From VRUE01 sp035997045 (GTDB lineage: Bacteria > Actinomycetota > Thermoleophilia > Solirubrobacterales > 70-9), in NCBI GenBank assembly GCA_035997045.1, contig DASYIY010000071.1:1-64000 (forward strand): a stretch of 64,000 nt of DNA, in the 5' to 3' direction. The notes beneath the pieces were generated by a model. It did no database searches and had not been told where the DNA came from. It worked only from the letters and a program-made list of their open reading frames with translations. Position numbers and translations under genes: made by a program. This document shows, piece by piece, positions 6,435 to 15,119 of the stretch (positions are counted from its first letter, which is position 1; each line of letters begins with the position of its first letter).

Positions 6435-9400
6435 ATGTACTACCTGGAGAAGGTCGCCGAAGGCGCCGAGGACTACTACTCCGGCGAGGGCGAGGAGGCC
6501 GGGCAGTGGCTTGGTGACGCCGCCGCCGAGCTAGGGCTGTCGGGCGAGATCGAGCCGGACCAGCTCGTGGCGATGCTGACCGGCATGAACCCCGCGACGG
6601 GCGAGCCGCTTGGGCTGCGGGCCGTCGCCGGTAACGGCGCGGTCCCCGGCTTCGATCTCACCTTCTCGGCTCCCAAGTCGGTCTCCCTGACCTGGGCGCT
6701 CGGCGGCCCGAAGGCTGCCGACGAGGTCAAGGCCGCGCACCAGCGCTCGGTTGAAGTTGCGCTCGGCTACATGCAGCGGGAGGCTTGCTGGACGAGGCGA
6801 GGGACCGACAGCGCGGGCGAGAGGGTCTTCCTCCAGGGCAACGGCTTCCTCGCCGCCGGCTACCTGCACCGCTCGTCGCGAAACGGAGATCCGCAGCTGC
6901 ATACGCATGTGCTGATCGCCAACGCGACCAAGGGGCCGGACGGCAAGTGGACCCGCCTCTACCACCCCGCGATCTACGACCACGCCAAGACGGCGGGCTA
7001 CATCTACGAGGCGCACCTACGCCACGAACTGACCCGGATGCTCGGAGTCGAGTGGCAGCCGGTTCGCAAGGGGATCGCTGAGATCAAGGGCTTCAAGGAC
7101 GAGTGGCTGAAGGCGTTCTCGACCCGGCGCGCGGAAATACTCGAGGCGGCCGGGGAGGGTGCCTCAGCCCGCGCTCGCCAGGTCGCCACGCTCGCCACCC
7201 GCAAGACGAAGGAGAAGGGGCTTGAGCCTGGGAGTCTGCGCGAGCGCTGGCTAGCCAAAGCCGAGGAGATCGGCTTGGACCGCGACGCCATCGCGGCGAC
7301 GATGGGCAAGGAGGTCGAGCTTGCCGCCAAGCTGACGCTGGCGCAGCTCGACCGCGAGGTGACGGCCCACGCCTCCCACTTCGACCGCCGCGACGCGATC
7401 CAGGCGGTTGCCAACCTGCTTCCCAACGGTGCCCCCGGCCATGAGGTCGAGAGCGCCGCCGATGCCTTCCTCGCTTCCGGGTCGGTGGTCACCGTGGCCG
7501 AGACCGTCAAAGGCACCCGCTACACGACCACGCGCATCTGGGAGCTTGAGCGCGAAGCGCTGAAGACGGCCGAACAGATGGCGAAGGAGGCCCGCGGCGA
7601 GGCCGGCGAGCTGGTCGCCGCCAGGGTGATCGCGGCCCGGCCGACCCTGAAGCCCGACCAGCGCGAGATGGTCCGCCGCCTGCTCGCCGGTCGCGAGGGC
7701 ATCGTCGTGGTGGTCGGAGAGGCGGGCACCGGCAAGAGCTTCGCCACCGTCGCCGCAGCCGAAGGCTGGGCGCAAGCAGGCTTCGAGCTACGAGCAGCGG
7801 CACCGACATGGCGGGCCGCCAACGTCCTTCGCGGCGATGGCCTTGAGGCGACGACCGTTGCCGGTCTGCTTCGCGACCTTGATCGCGGTGAGGTTGGCCT
7901 TTCCTCCCGCTCGATTCTCTTGGTCGATGAGGCCGGGATGGTCGGCTCGGAGGATCTGACCCGAGTGATCGGCCACGCCGATGAGGCCGGAGCGAAGCTG
8001 GTCCTGGTCGGAGACCCAGAGCAGCTTGGCCCGATCGAGGCGGGCGGGTTGTTCTCGGCGATCGCAGAGCGCACCGAGCCCGTCCACCTCCACGAAGTGA
8101 TCCGCCACAACCACGAGCTCGACCGCGAGGCGGCGAAGCTCATCCGCGAGGGGGAGGGACGGGAGGCCCTGAGCCTCTACCGATCCGAGGAGCGGATCAC
8201 GGTTGCCGGGAACGCCGAGGAGCGCCGTGTGGTGATGGTCGAGGACTGGTGGCGCTCTTACTCCCAGGGCGAGGACGCGCTGATGGTGGCGAAGCGAAAC
8301 GTCGAGGTCGAGCGCTTGAACGCGACCGCGCGCGAGCTGGTCCGATCCGAAGGCAGGTTGGGCAGCGAGGAGATCGAAGTCGGCGGCGCTGCCTTCGCTG
8401 CCGGCGATCAAGTCATCACCCGCGTCAACGACCGCGCCGGCGCATCTACAACCGCGAGCGCTGGGAGATCGCCCAGGTGGACGCCGAGCACGGGCGGATC
8501 GTCCTTGAGGGCATCGACCAGGCCCGGCGCGTCGAGGTCGGCCGCGACTATCTGGACCGCACCACCTTGGGCGGCGAGGCTCCGGCCCTGCAACACGCCT
8601 ACGCCGTCACTACTTACTGCGCCCAGGGCACCACCGTCGACCGGGCCTACGTCATGGCCGATCCGAGCATGGACAAGCAGGAGTTCTACGTCGCCACGTC
8701 GCGCACACGCGAGCAGACCTACCTCTACGCCACGCCGGAGATCCAGGCCGAGCGCAGCGAGTACGCGCCTGCCGGGCCGGAGCGAGACGCCATCGCTCAC
8801 GTTGGCGAAGCAGCAGAGCGCGACCGCGCCCAGACCGCCGCGCACGACGAGGCGCTACGAGGAGAACTGGCGAAGCTGCCCACGGCGGAGATCGCGGCGA
8901 AGCGAAGCGAGCTTGGCACCCCGGCCCGCTTCGAGGCGCAACATGAGGAGAGCTACGCGCGTCAGCTCCGCGCGGTCGAGGAACGGCGCGGCCAGGTCGA
9001 GCAGGCGAGCGCCAACCGCGAAGCGGTTGAAGCGCTCGGCTGGCGCGAGCGCCGCCACAAGCTGCCCCGCGCCAGCGAAAGCGAGCGGCTATTCAGCGAA
9101 CGGCTGGCCGAGGAGAGGGCGCGGCTGGCGCAGATGGAGCCGCCGAGTAGTGCGGCTCGGCGCGAGCGCGAGATTGCCGGCCAGCTTCTCGACACCCGCT
9201 CGGCGCAAGCGCTCACAGCCGCGAGGATCGAGCCGCCCGCCTACATCGTCAAAGAGCTAGGGCAAAGGCCCGCCGATCCAGCGAAGGCCAAAGCCTGGGA
9301 TAGCGGTGTCCAAAGCATCGAGGGATACCGGCTGGGACATGGCGTGAAGGACACCCGCAATGCCCTCGGCCGCGAGCCGCAAGACGCGGCAGCGCGAGCG

Positions 9401-9520
9401 GCTCGCGAGGCAGCCCGGCGAAGGCTTGCCGAGACTCAGCGCAGGCTCGGCCTTGAGCATCTAGTCAAGACCAGGCAGAGGACGAGGAGCATCGAGCGAG
9501 GCTTCAGCATTGGACGATGA
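6435..9520 (+). pseudogene. MobF (TrwC/TraA-type) relaxase-helicase, frameshifted
   Basis: The N-terminal relaxase domain has the paired catalytic tyrosines (MYYLEKVAEGAEDYY) and the metal-binding histidines (LHTHVLIAN). A RecD-like helicase follows with Walker A GEAGTGKS (~8 residues, near 7720), Walker B LLVDEAGMVG and GDPEQLGPIE. At about 8436-8445 homology jumps frame: the first frame continues as nonsense to 9260, while the true sequence (RIYNRERWEIAQVDAEHG, later TYCAQGTTVDRAYVM and FYVATSRTREQTYLY) continues in the next frame to 9520. One lost base in a GC run explains this. The ATG falls immediately before the first YY, so the usual ~12-17 residues ahead of it are absent; an in-frame TGA at 6411 blocks extension. 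It would nick and unwind DNA for conjugative transfer if intact. Confidence 0.88.
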
Positions 9521-9629
9521 GCGCCCCGACCCGTTTGATCGAAGCACCGCGCTCGCGGCCGTCAACCCCTTCGGGGCCGGGCGCTTCGCGCCCTTGACTG
9601 CCGCTCTCGCGGCGCTGGTTGGCGGGTAG
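9510..9629 (+). CDS. Possible small ORF after relaxase
   Basis: A TTG-started 39-residue reading (MDDERPDPFDRSTALAAVNP...) overlaps the relaxase stop by 11 bp. Its acidic start and regular composition look protein-like, but no family is recognised. Two adjacent TTCG-loop hairpins (9566-9576 and 9579-9593) lie within it and may instead be the terminator of the relaxase transcript. Low confidence. Confidence 0.25.
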   Translation: MDDERPDPFDRSTALAAVNPFGAGRFAPLTAALAALVGG

Positions 9630-9645
9630 GTCGGAGCAGAAAGAT

Positions 9646-12141
9646 TCAGGTTTGATCGGGGGGAACACGGGTCATGAGCCAGTCGCGCTCTATCTCTTCG
9701 TAGAGCTGCCGAAGTTTGCGAGCATGTGGATGGGCTTGACGACCTTTATCCATCTGATTCCTTGCAAACTCAAGCTCCTCGGCTCGCTCGTCTGGAGACA
9801 AGCTGGCCTTTCGGGTCCAGACAAGAATTTGACTACCGAAGACATGCCAGACATGAACATCTCTGGTGCCGCGTCGGTCAATCTGATCAAGCAGGATCTG
9901 CTTAGCTTGCTCGACCTTGTCGCGGGCATCCACAGCATCTGGGTCCAGATACGCTGACTTCAAGAGATAGTAGGCCCACTCTGTTTCTACTCGATAGTCA
10001 TGCTCGCCACCAGCCTTTGCCTGCTGGAGAAAATTACCGGCATGGCGAATGTTGCCGTGCTGAACCTCGAAAGCCCCCCGCTGAAGCCAGTAGTGGTATG
10101 AACTACTGAGCGCCTCCTCCAGCGAGTCATAGATGGCGCGCGCGTCATCAACGCGAAACGTCTTACCTATACGACCGTGCCCAATGAGGGCAGTTAGAAG
10201 CTTTGCATTGCGAGATTTTCGTTTTCCAGGCGTCGTCCGCATAGCCATCATGTGCGCGAGGCCCCTGTAGGGCTCAAGCATCTGACCCCGACGGCTCAAT
10301 TCGTTGACTACAACTTCAGCCAACCTACGATGCCTAACCCGTATGTTATCTCCCCCCGGATTTGAAAGCAGACGTCTCGCAAGTAGGCGATCTAGTGCAT
10401 ATAGACCGGTGTTACTTATATCGCCAGCCGCAATAAGAATCTCATCCTTCGTTAGTCCGAAACGAAGTTCAGTAGAAATCGCTAGGACAGCGTAAATCAA
10501 CTTTTGCTCAGGTTCAAGACTTTCGAACTCCTCAGTAACCTTTAGTTCAAAGCGCTCCCCCGAAGTCGCCTCAATCATCGCTACAAGTAGCTCCCTATTG
10601 CACTCATGGCGGATACGTTCTATCCGTGCGGCATGCGTGAGTTTCTTTAGAGCGCCAAGCTTGTTGTCTTTCTCTAGCGCAGAGACCAGTAACTCGATGT
10701 CACTATCTTCAAGGAGTGGAACGTTAATCTCCTTATAGAGTCCATCGTCAAGATTCTGGCCCAGAATATGATCCAGACGGGTTACTCGCATACCCAAAAT
10801 AAGGGTCACATGTGGAAGTGAACTCTTTTGATCCTTCAGTAGATCTCTTAGCGATAGTCCGAATGTATCGGCGTCATCAATGACAACCGTCAGATCGTTT
10901 TGTTGCTCCACAAGTGCTCTCGACAGGTCGTGAGCGTCGAAATCGTGATCAGCCCCAATCCAACGTACGTCTCTGCCATCGGCGACCATGCGTAGCGCTA
11001 GGCGTCGAAGGGCAGTGGAGGTTCCAGAGCCGGCGGTACCGGCAACGACAATGCAGCCCTCTAGCTGAACTGGATCGAGCTGGCGTTCAAAATCGCGTTC
11101 GATGGCTCGACCCGAGCGAATGTCCTCCCAACTAGGTTCAGCCCCCATCAGATAATCAGAGCGAGTGGTGTCAGGGAGGCTTGCCAGTTCAGAAACCAGT
11201 GGAAGGCTAACTTCTCCTGTTCGCGGCGCGGCAGTTCTTCGAACGAGGTGCCCTTTTCGGGCGGCATCATCGAGCTCGGCCAACACCTCTATTGCAAACT
11301 CGTCAACTGTCGCGCGTATCCACCGAATATTGAAGGTCGCGAGCATTAGCTGGCGATCTTTAGGCAGCTGAGGGGTTACAAGGAAAGAGACTGGCCGCAT
11401 CTCTCTCACGCCCCGAGTTCCTCGGGAGTCGCGCATCGCGATGTATTGCCAAAACAATGACTCTCGAATCTCAGTGCCGACAAAGACGGCTGTGTATGAA
11501 AGGAGGTCAGCCGTTAGTTGTCGATACAGAGGGTTTTCCTGGAGATGTCGCTGGCCGTACTGAGGGTCAGCAAAGGTTACGTCGGGAACATCATCGAGGG
11601 TTCCATTGAGATGGGTATAAAGAAGCTTGCCTTCGGTGACGGTTGGCAGTTGACCGTGAAGTCCCGAGTGAGGCACTATCTTGTTTGGAAGATCAAAACG
11701 TCGGGAGGCGGCGATCTCTAGGTCGTCGATATTGAGCGTGTAAGCCCTGCGCCAGGGGAGCGAAAGCCAAAGCTTGTGAATCTCACCGAGACTGTCGGGT
11801 GCAACGCGGAGTCGCTTATTAAGGAGCTCGGTAAGTCGAGTTCGGCCTTGGGCCAAGGCTACGGCGTAGGTGTCTGCGAGGGTTGAACCTTCGTCGGGCT
11901 CCTCTCCGGGTTCGATCAGGTCCCAGATGGCTCGCTTAAGTTCGGTGCCTTGCGGGACCTGTTCACCCTCAGCGTTGCTTGCACCTGCCGAGAAGCCGGC
12001 ACCAGTAAAGAGCACCACCTCTCCACGGGCCATTTGGGCTCGAAGGCGCTCAATTGCGAGATCCCGATCCTCCACGTTGAAAAAGCTACTGGCGGAGTCG
12101 GCGGTTCTCTTCTCGGTTGCGCGCTGCCTGTGGGGGCCCAT
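9646..12141 (-). CDS. SIR2-domain NTPase, candidate anti-phage defence protein
   Basis: 831 residues from the ATG at 12141; the frame stays open to 12285 but that N-terminal extension is Pro-rich and unlike the rest. An N-terminal SIR2 domain has GAGFSAG, TLNIDDL and the His-containing THLNGTLDD. A P-loop domain follows with AGTAGSGTSTALRRL and Walker B TVVIDDAD, then a helical, TPR-like C-terminus. SIR2 plus STAND-type NTPase is the architecture of Avs5/defence-associated sirtuins, which deplete NAD+ on phage sensing; identification with a named type is inference. The Walker A Lys is replaced by Thr. Base composition is near 50% GC over long stretches, well below its neighbours, indicating separate acquisition. 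It has no clear Shine-Dalgarno sequence and stands alone at the right end of the element. Confidence 0.82.
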   Translation of the reverse strand: MGPHRQRATEKRTADSASSFFNVEDRDLAIERLRAQMARGEVVLFTGAGFSAGASNAEGEQVPQGTELKRAIWDLIEPGEEPDEGSTLADTYAVALAQGRTRLTELLNKRLRVAPDSLGEIHKLWLSLPWRRAYTLNIDDLEIAASRRFDLPNKIVPHSGLHGQLPTVTEGKLLYTHLNGTLDDVPDVTFADPQYGQRHLQENPLYRQLTADLLSYTAVFVGTEIRESLFWQYIAMRDSRGTRGVREMRPVSFLVTPQLPKDRQLMLATFNIRWIRATVDEFAIEVLAELDDAARKGHLVRRTAAPRTGEVSLPLVSELASLPDTTRSDYLMGAEPSWEDIRSGRAIERDFERQLDPVQLEGCIVVAGTAGSGTSTALRRLALRMVADGRDVRWIGADHDFDAHDLSRALVEQQNDLTVVIDDADTFGLSLRDLLKDQKSSLPHVTLILGMRVTRLDHILGQNLDDGLYKEINVPLLEDSDIELLVSALEKDNKLGALKKLTHAARIERIRHECNRELLVAMIEATSGERFELKVTEEFESLEPEQKLIYAVLAISTELRFGLTKDEILIAAGDISNTGLYALDRLLARRLLSNPGGDNIRVRHRRLAEVVVNELSRRGQMLEPYRGLAHMMAMRTTPGKRKSRNAKLLTALIGHGRIGKTFRVDDARAIYDSLEEALSSSYHYWLQRGAFEVQHGNIRHAGNFLQQAKAGGEHDYRVETEWAYYLLKSAYLDPDAVDARDKVEQAKQILLDQIDRRGTRDVHVWHVFGSQILVWTRKASLSPDERAEELEFARNQMDKGRQAHPHARKLRQLYEEIERDWLMTRVPPDQT

Positions 12142-12267
12142 GACGTTGTCAAATGGAGGATTCACGGCTGGATGTACCGGGGCATGGTCGGTAAGCCCTA
12201 GGGGCCTCCCCGCAAAAGGCGCTATCGAGAGCCATGGCATCGAGCGTCCGGGCGTGGGTGCCTCGCC

Positions 12268-12297
12268 GTGCCACCGTCGTGCCACCCTGTGCCACCG
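12268..12297. repeat. Right-end direct repeats GTGCCACC(G/C) (x3)
   Basis: Copies at 12268-12276, 12279-12287 (last base C) and 12289-12297, same strand as the two copies at the left end (2860-2880). They lie about 95 bp from the tRNA 3' end, inside the element. Inferred integrase arm-type sites; they could also be operators upstream of the SIR2 gene. Confidence 0.6.
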
Positions 12298-12300
12298 TCA

Positions 12301-12330
12301 CAACCGGATTCAGCCGGAGTCAACCGGACT
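12301..12330. repeat. Three tandem 10-bp repeats (CAACCGGATT type)
   Basis: The three consecutive decamers are CAACCGGATT, CAGCCGGAGT and CAACCGGACT, directly after the GTGCCACC repeats and about 60 bp from the tRNA. The 10-bp period places each copy on the same helix face, as for protein-binding sites (second arm site, excisionase or regulator). Confidence 0.5.
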
Positions 12331-12391
12331 CGGATGCGGTCCCGCCAGGTCTCCGCAAACCGCTCTAGCAAGCCGAATTTGAGGCCATAAG

Positions 12392-12480
12392 CGGAGGGGG
12401 AGGGATTCGAACCCTCGAGACACCTTTCGATGTCTGCCGGTTTTCAAGACCGGTGCATTCAACCGCTCTGCCACCCCTCC
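12392..12480 (-). tRNA. tRNA-Ser(UGA)
   Basis: 89-nt minus-strand gene with acceptor GGAGGGG pairing CCCCTCC, anticodon stem CCGGT...ACCGG around CTTGAAA (anticodon TGA), a long class II variable arm and T arm GAGGGTTCGAATCCCTC. CCA is not encoded. All arms pair, so the gene is functional; its 3' half was evidently rebuilt by insertion of the adjacent element. Confidence 0.95.
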
Positions 12481-12538
12481 GGGGAGTAAGCGCACGCCCG
12501 ATGCTAGACGCCATGGCCGAGGACTGCGATCGCTCTAG

Positions 12539-13711
12539 ATGATTGTATTGTCTGCAATGCGTCGCTTGCTAATACTCGCCTCGGCGATGGTCTTCTTCGA
12601 CGTCGTCTTCTTCTCGGCGATCGCGCCGTTGCTGCCGGATTACGTCGCTGAACTTGGGTTGAGCAAGGCTCAGGCCGGCGTGCTCTCCGCTTCCTATGCC
12701 GCCGGCACGCTGCTCTTCTCCCTGCCGGCCGGTTTGCTCGCTGCTCGCGCTGGCCCGCGCCGCACCGTGATCGGCGGCCTTCTGCTGCTCGGAGTCGCCA
12801 GCGTGGTCTTTGGCTTTGCCAACGAGTTCCTTCTGCTCGACGCCGCTCGCTTTACCCAGGGAGCCGCCGGCGCTCTGATCTGGTCGGGTGCTCTCACCTG
12901 GCTGGTTACGACGGCTCCGCCGGAGCGCCGCGGCTCGGTGATCGGCACCGCGCTCGGCACCGCCGTCGCCGGCGCCCTGTTCGGGCCGGCGCTGGGAGCG
13001 TTGGCGGCCGAGGTCGGCACCGAACTGATCTTCAGCGCTGTGCTCGGCGTGGCGGTGGTGCTCGCCCTCGTTGCGGCTCGCCTGCCGGAGGCGGAGGCGC
13101 CGGAGCGGCAGGACCTGCACGAGGTCGTCGAGGCGATGTTCAGCCGGCCGATCGTCTTGGCGACGGCCTTCGTCGCGATTCCTTCGGTGATGTTCGGTGC
13201 GGTCGAGGTACTGGTGCCGCTGCAGATTGCGGATCTGGGCGGTGGCCACGCGTTGATCGCCGGCGGGTTCATCGCCGGCGCGGCCCTGGAGGCCGTGCTG
13301 GCCCCGGTTGCCGGTCGTTACTCCGATCGGGCCGGGCGGCGCATGCCCTTCATGGTCGGGCTCAGCATCTGCGCCGTGGCGATGGCCGCCGTCGCCCTCG
13401 GGCAGTCCATGGGCGTGGTGATGGCGGGCTTGATCCTCACCTCCCTGGGCGGTGGGATCTGCTTCACCCCCGCGCTGACGATGCTTTCGGAGATGGCGGA
13501 GTCCTCCCGCCTGCATCAGGGTTTTGCCGCCGGTCTCTCCAACATGGCATGGGCGGCTGGCCAGGTCGTCGGAGGTCTTGCCGGGGGCGGTGTCGCCAGC
13601 GTCGCCGGTAACGCGGCGCCGAGCCTTGCGATCATCGTTCTCCTGCTCGCCACCGTCTTTTACTCGTTCCACGCACTGGCGCCGCCGGCTGTGCGGACCG
13701 TCGAGGGCTGA
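12539..13711 (+). CDS. MFS transporter
   Basis: 390 residues (a start at the Met at 12557 gives 384) with about 12 hydrophobic segments. Motif A appears as AGLLAARAGPRRT between segments 2 and 3 and a second copy as AGRYSDRAGRR after segment 6. Proton-driven efflux of a small molecule is likely, in the style of the multidrug/sugar exporters of this superfamily. It reads away from tRNA-Ser and precedes the lactone oxidase gene by about 22 bp, so the two may be co-transcribed. Confidence 0.9.
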   Translation: MIVLSAMRRLLILASAMVFFDVVFFSAIAPLLPDYVAELGLSKAQAGVLSASYAAGTLLFSLPAGLLAARAGPRRTVIGGLLLLGVASVVFGFANEFLLLDAARFTQGAAGALIWSGALTWLVTTAPPERRGSVIGTALGTAVAGALFGPALGALAAEVGTELIFSAVLGVAVVLALVAARLPEAEAPERQDLHEVVEAMFSRPIVLATAFVAIPSVMFGAVEVLVPLQIADLGGGHALIAGGFIAGAALEAVLAPVAGRYSDRAGRRMPFMVGLSICAVAMAAVALGQSMGVVMAGLILTSLGGGICFTPALTMLSEMAESSRLHQGFAAGLSNMAWAAGQVVGGLAGGGVASVAGNAAPSLAIIVLLLATVFYSFHALAPPAVRTVEG

Positions 13712-13733
13712 CCGGGTTAGGCTCTTCGCTCGC

Positions 13734-15062
13734 ATGTCTTCGAGCGGTGCAGAGCAGGGGCGGTCTCGCCGGGCCTGGCGCAACTGGGCCGGCGACCAGG
13801 GCTGCACGCCGTTCGAGCAGCTGCGACCGCGCAACCGCGAGGAGCTGGCCGCGGAGATCGTCGCGGCCGCCGCGGCCGGGCGCAAGATCAGCGTCGCCGG
13901 CAGCGGCCACTCCTTCACCGAGACGGCGATGACCGACGGCACGATGATCGACGCCGGCGCGCTCAGCGGCGTGATCGACGCCGATCGGTCTTCTGGCCTG
14001 GTCAAGGTCGGCGGCGGGACCGTTCTCGCCGCACTCAACGAGGAGCTGCACAGGCTTGGTCTGGCAATGGAGAACCTCGGCGATATCGATCGCCAAACGG
14101 TCGCCGGAGCGATCGCCACCGGCACCCACGGCACGGGGGCGAAGCTGCGCAATATCTCCTCCCAGGTCGAGGCGATGGAGTTCGTCCTCGCCGATGGCTC
14201 GCTGCGCGAGCTGGACGCTGCCGGAGATCCCGACCTGCTCAGGGCCGCTCGGGTAAGCATCGGTGCGCTTGGGGCTGTCTCGTCTGTGACGTTGCGCTGC
14301 GTTCCCGCCTTCACCCTGCACCGGGTCGATACGCCCTGCCCGCGCGAGGAGGTCTTCGACGCCTTCCAGCAGCGCGCCGACGAAAACGACCACTTCGAGC
14401 TGTTCACTTTTCCTTACGCCGACTCGGCCCTCGTTTTGGAGCGCAATCACAGCGACGGGCCGCCGCGCCCGCGCGGCCGGACCGCCGCCTTCCTCAACGA
14501 CATCGTGCTGGAGAATTGGGCGCTGGAGGCGATCTCCGCCGCCGGCAAGCTCTTCCCGCGCGGCATCCCCTCGCTTTCGCGCCTCGCCGCCTGGCTCGCC
14601 TCCGGTAGCAAGTCGACCGATCGCAGCGACCGGATCTTTGCCAACGAGCGCCGCGTCCGCTTCACCGAGATGGAGTACGGAGTGCCGCGCGAGCACGGGC
14701 CCGAGGCGGCGCGGCGGGTGATCGAGTGGGTGCGCTTGAACCGCTACCCGGTCTTCTTCCCGATCGAGATGCGGGTGACCGCCGCCGACGATGCCCTGCT
14801 CAGTCCCTCGCACGAGCGTGACACCGCCTACATCGCCGTCCACCAGTACCGCGGCATGGAGTGGCGCCCCTACTTCGAGGCGGTCGAGTCGATCATGAAC
14901 GAGTACGGCGGCCGGCCCCACTGGGGCAAGCGCCACTTCCAGACCGCGGCGACCCTTGCCGAGCGCTACCCGCGTTGGGCCGATTTCCAGGCGGCGCGGG
15001 ACGAGCTGGATCCGAACCGCGTATTCGCCAACGAGTACGCCGAGCGCGTCCTCGGCCCCTGA
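13734..15062 (+). CDS. D-arabinono-1,4-lactone oxidase family FAD oxidase
   Basis: 442 residues from ATG 13734; a longer frame to 13524 lies in the MFS gene and is discarded. An N-terminal FAD_binding_4 domain has VAGSGHSFT, whose His is the usual covalent FAD attachment site, and AGAIATGTHGTG. The C-terminal ALO domain ends with PHWGKRHF, a family hallmark, and LDPNRVFAN. It would oxidise a sugar lactone or alditol with O2 (for example L-gulono- or D-arabinono-lactone, or alditols); exact substrate unknown. The last bases precede an intergenic hairpin. Confidence 0.9.
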   Translation: MSSSGAEQGRSRRAWRNWAGDQGCTPFEQLRPRNREELAAEIVAAAAAGRKISVAGSGHSFTETAMTDGTMIDAGALSGVIDADRSSGLVKVGGGTVLAALNEELHRLGLAMENLGDIDRQTVAGAIATGTHGTGAKLRNISSQVEAMEFVLADGSLRELDAAGDPDLLRAARVSIGALGAVSSVTLRCVPAFTLHRVDTPCPREEVFDAFQQRADENDHFELFTFPYADSALVLERNHSDGPPRPRGRTAAFLNDIVLENWALEAISAAGKLFPRGIPSLSRLAAWLASGSKSTDRSDRIFANERRVRFTEMEYGVPREHGPEAARRVIEWVRLNRYPVFFPIEMRVTAADDALLSPSHERDTAYIAVHQYRGMEWRPYFEAVESIMNEYGGRPHWGKRHFQTAATLAERYPRWADFQAARDELDPNRVFANEYAERVLGP

Positions 15063-15070
15063 TCCGGAGT

Positions 15071-15115
15071 GGTGCAACGTCTTGTCCACCTATTGCGTGG
15101 ATAAAACGTTGCACC
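15071..15115. repeat. Intergenic palindrome, family A copy 1
   Basis: Arms GGTGCAACGT (15071-15080) and ACGTTGCACC (15106-15115) pair perfectly; TCCAC/GTGGA extend the stem around a 7-nt loop, with one mismatch between. It lies between two convergent genes and has no T-tract. Related copies occur at 26850, 53411 and 53483. Confidence 0.8.
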
Positions 15116-15119
15116 CGAT

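Larger units (their letters stand above)
2755..12480. mobile_element. Decayed integrative mobile element at tRNA-Ser(UGA)
   Basis: The right edge is an intact tRNA-Ser gene on the minus strand whose 3' end faces the element; the left edge is a partial copy of that tRNA covering the anticodon loop to the acceptor end. This is the expected geometry for tyrosine-integrase insertion into a tRNA 3' half. Inside are a tyrosine integrase, a MobF relaxase, a DnaC-like ATPase and a lower-GC SIR2 gene, and GTGCCACCG repeats lie just inside both edges. The integrase and relaxase both lack their 5' ends and the relaxase has a frameshift, so self-transfer is probably lost. No coupling protein or type IV secretion genes are present, so it was at most a mobilisable element or a remnant of a larger one. 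Confidence 0.8.

Noticed and set aside
12569..14407. 612-residue minus-strand reading opposite the MFS and lactone oxidase genes
   Set aside because: Low-complexity Ser/Arg/Glu-rich translation with no family; both plus-strand genes are well supported.
15071..15115. Family A palindrome as an ordinary intrinsic terminator
   Set aside because: There is no T-tract, and sister copies occur in divergent and tandem gaps, including promoter-side positions.
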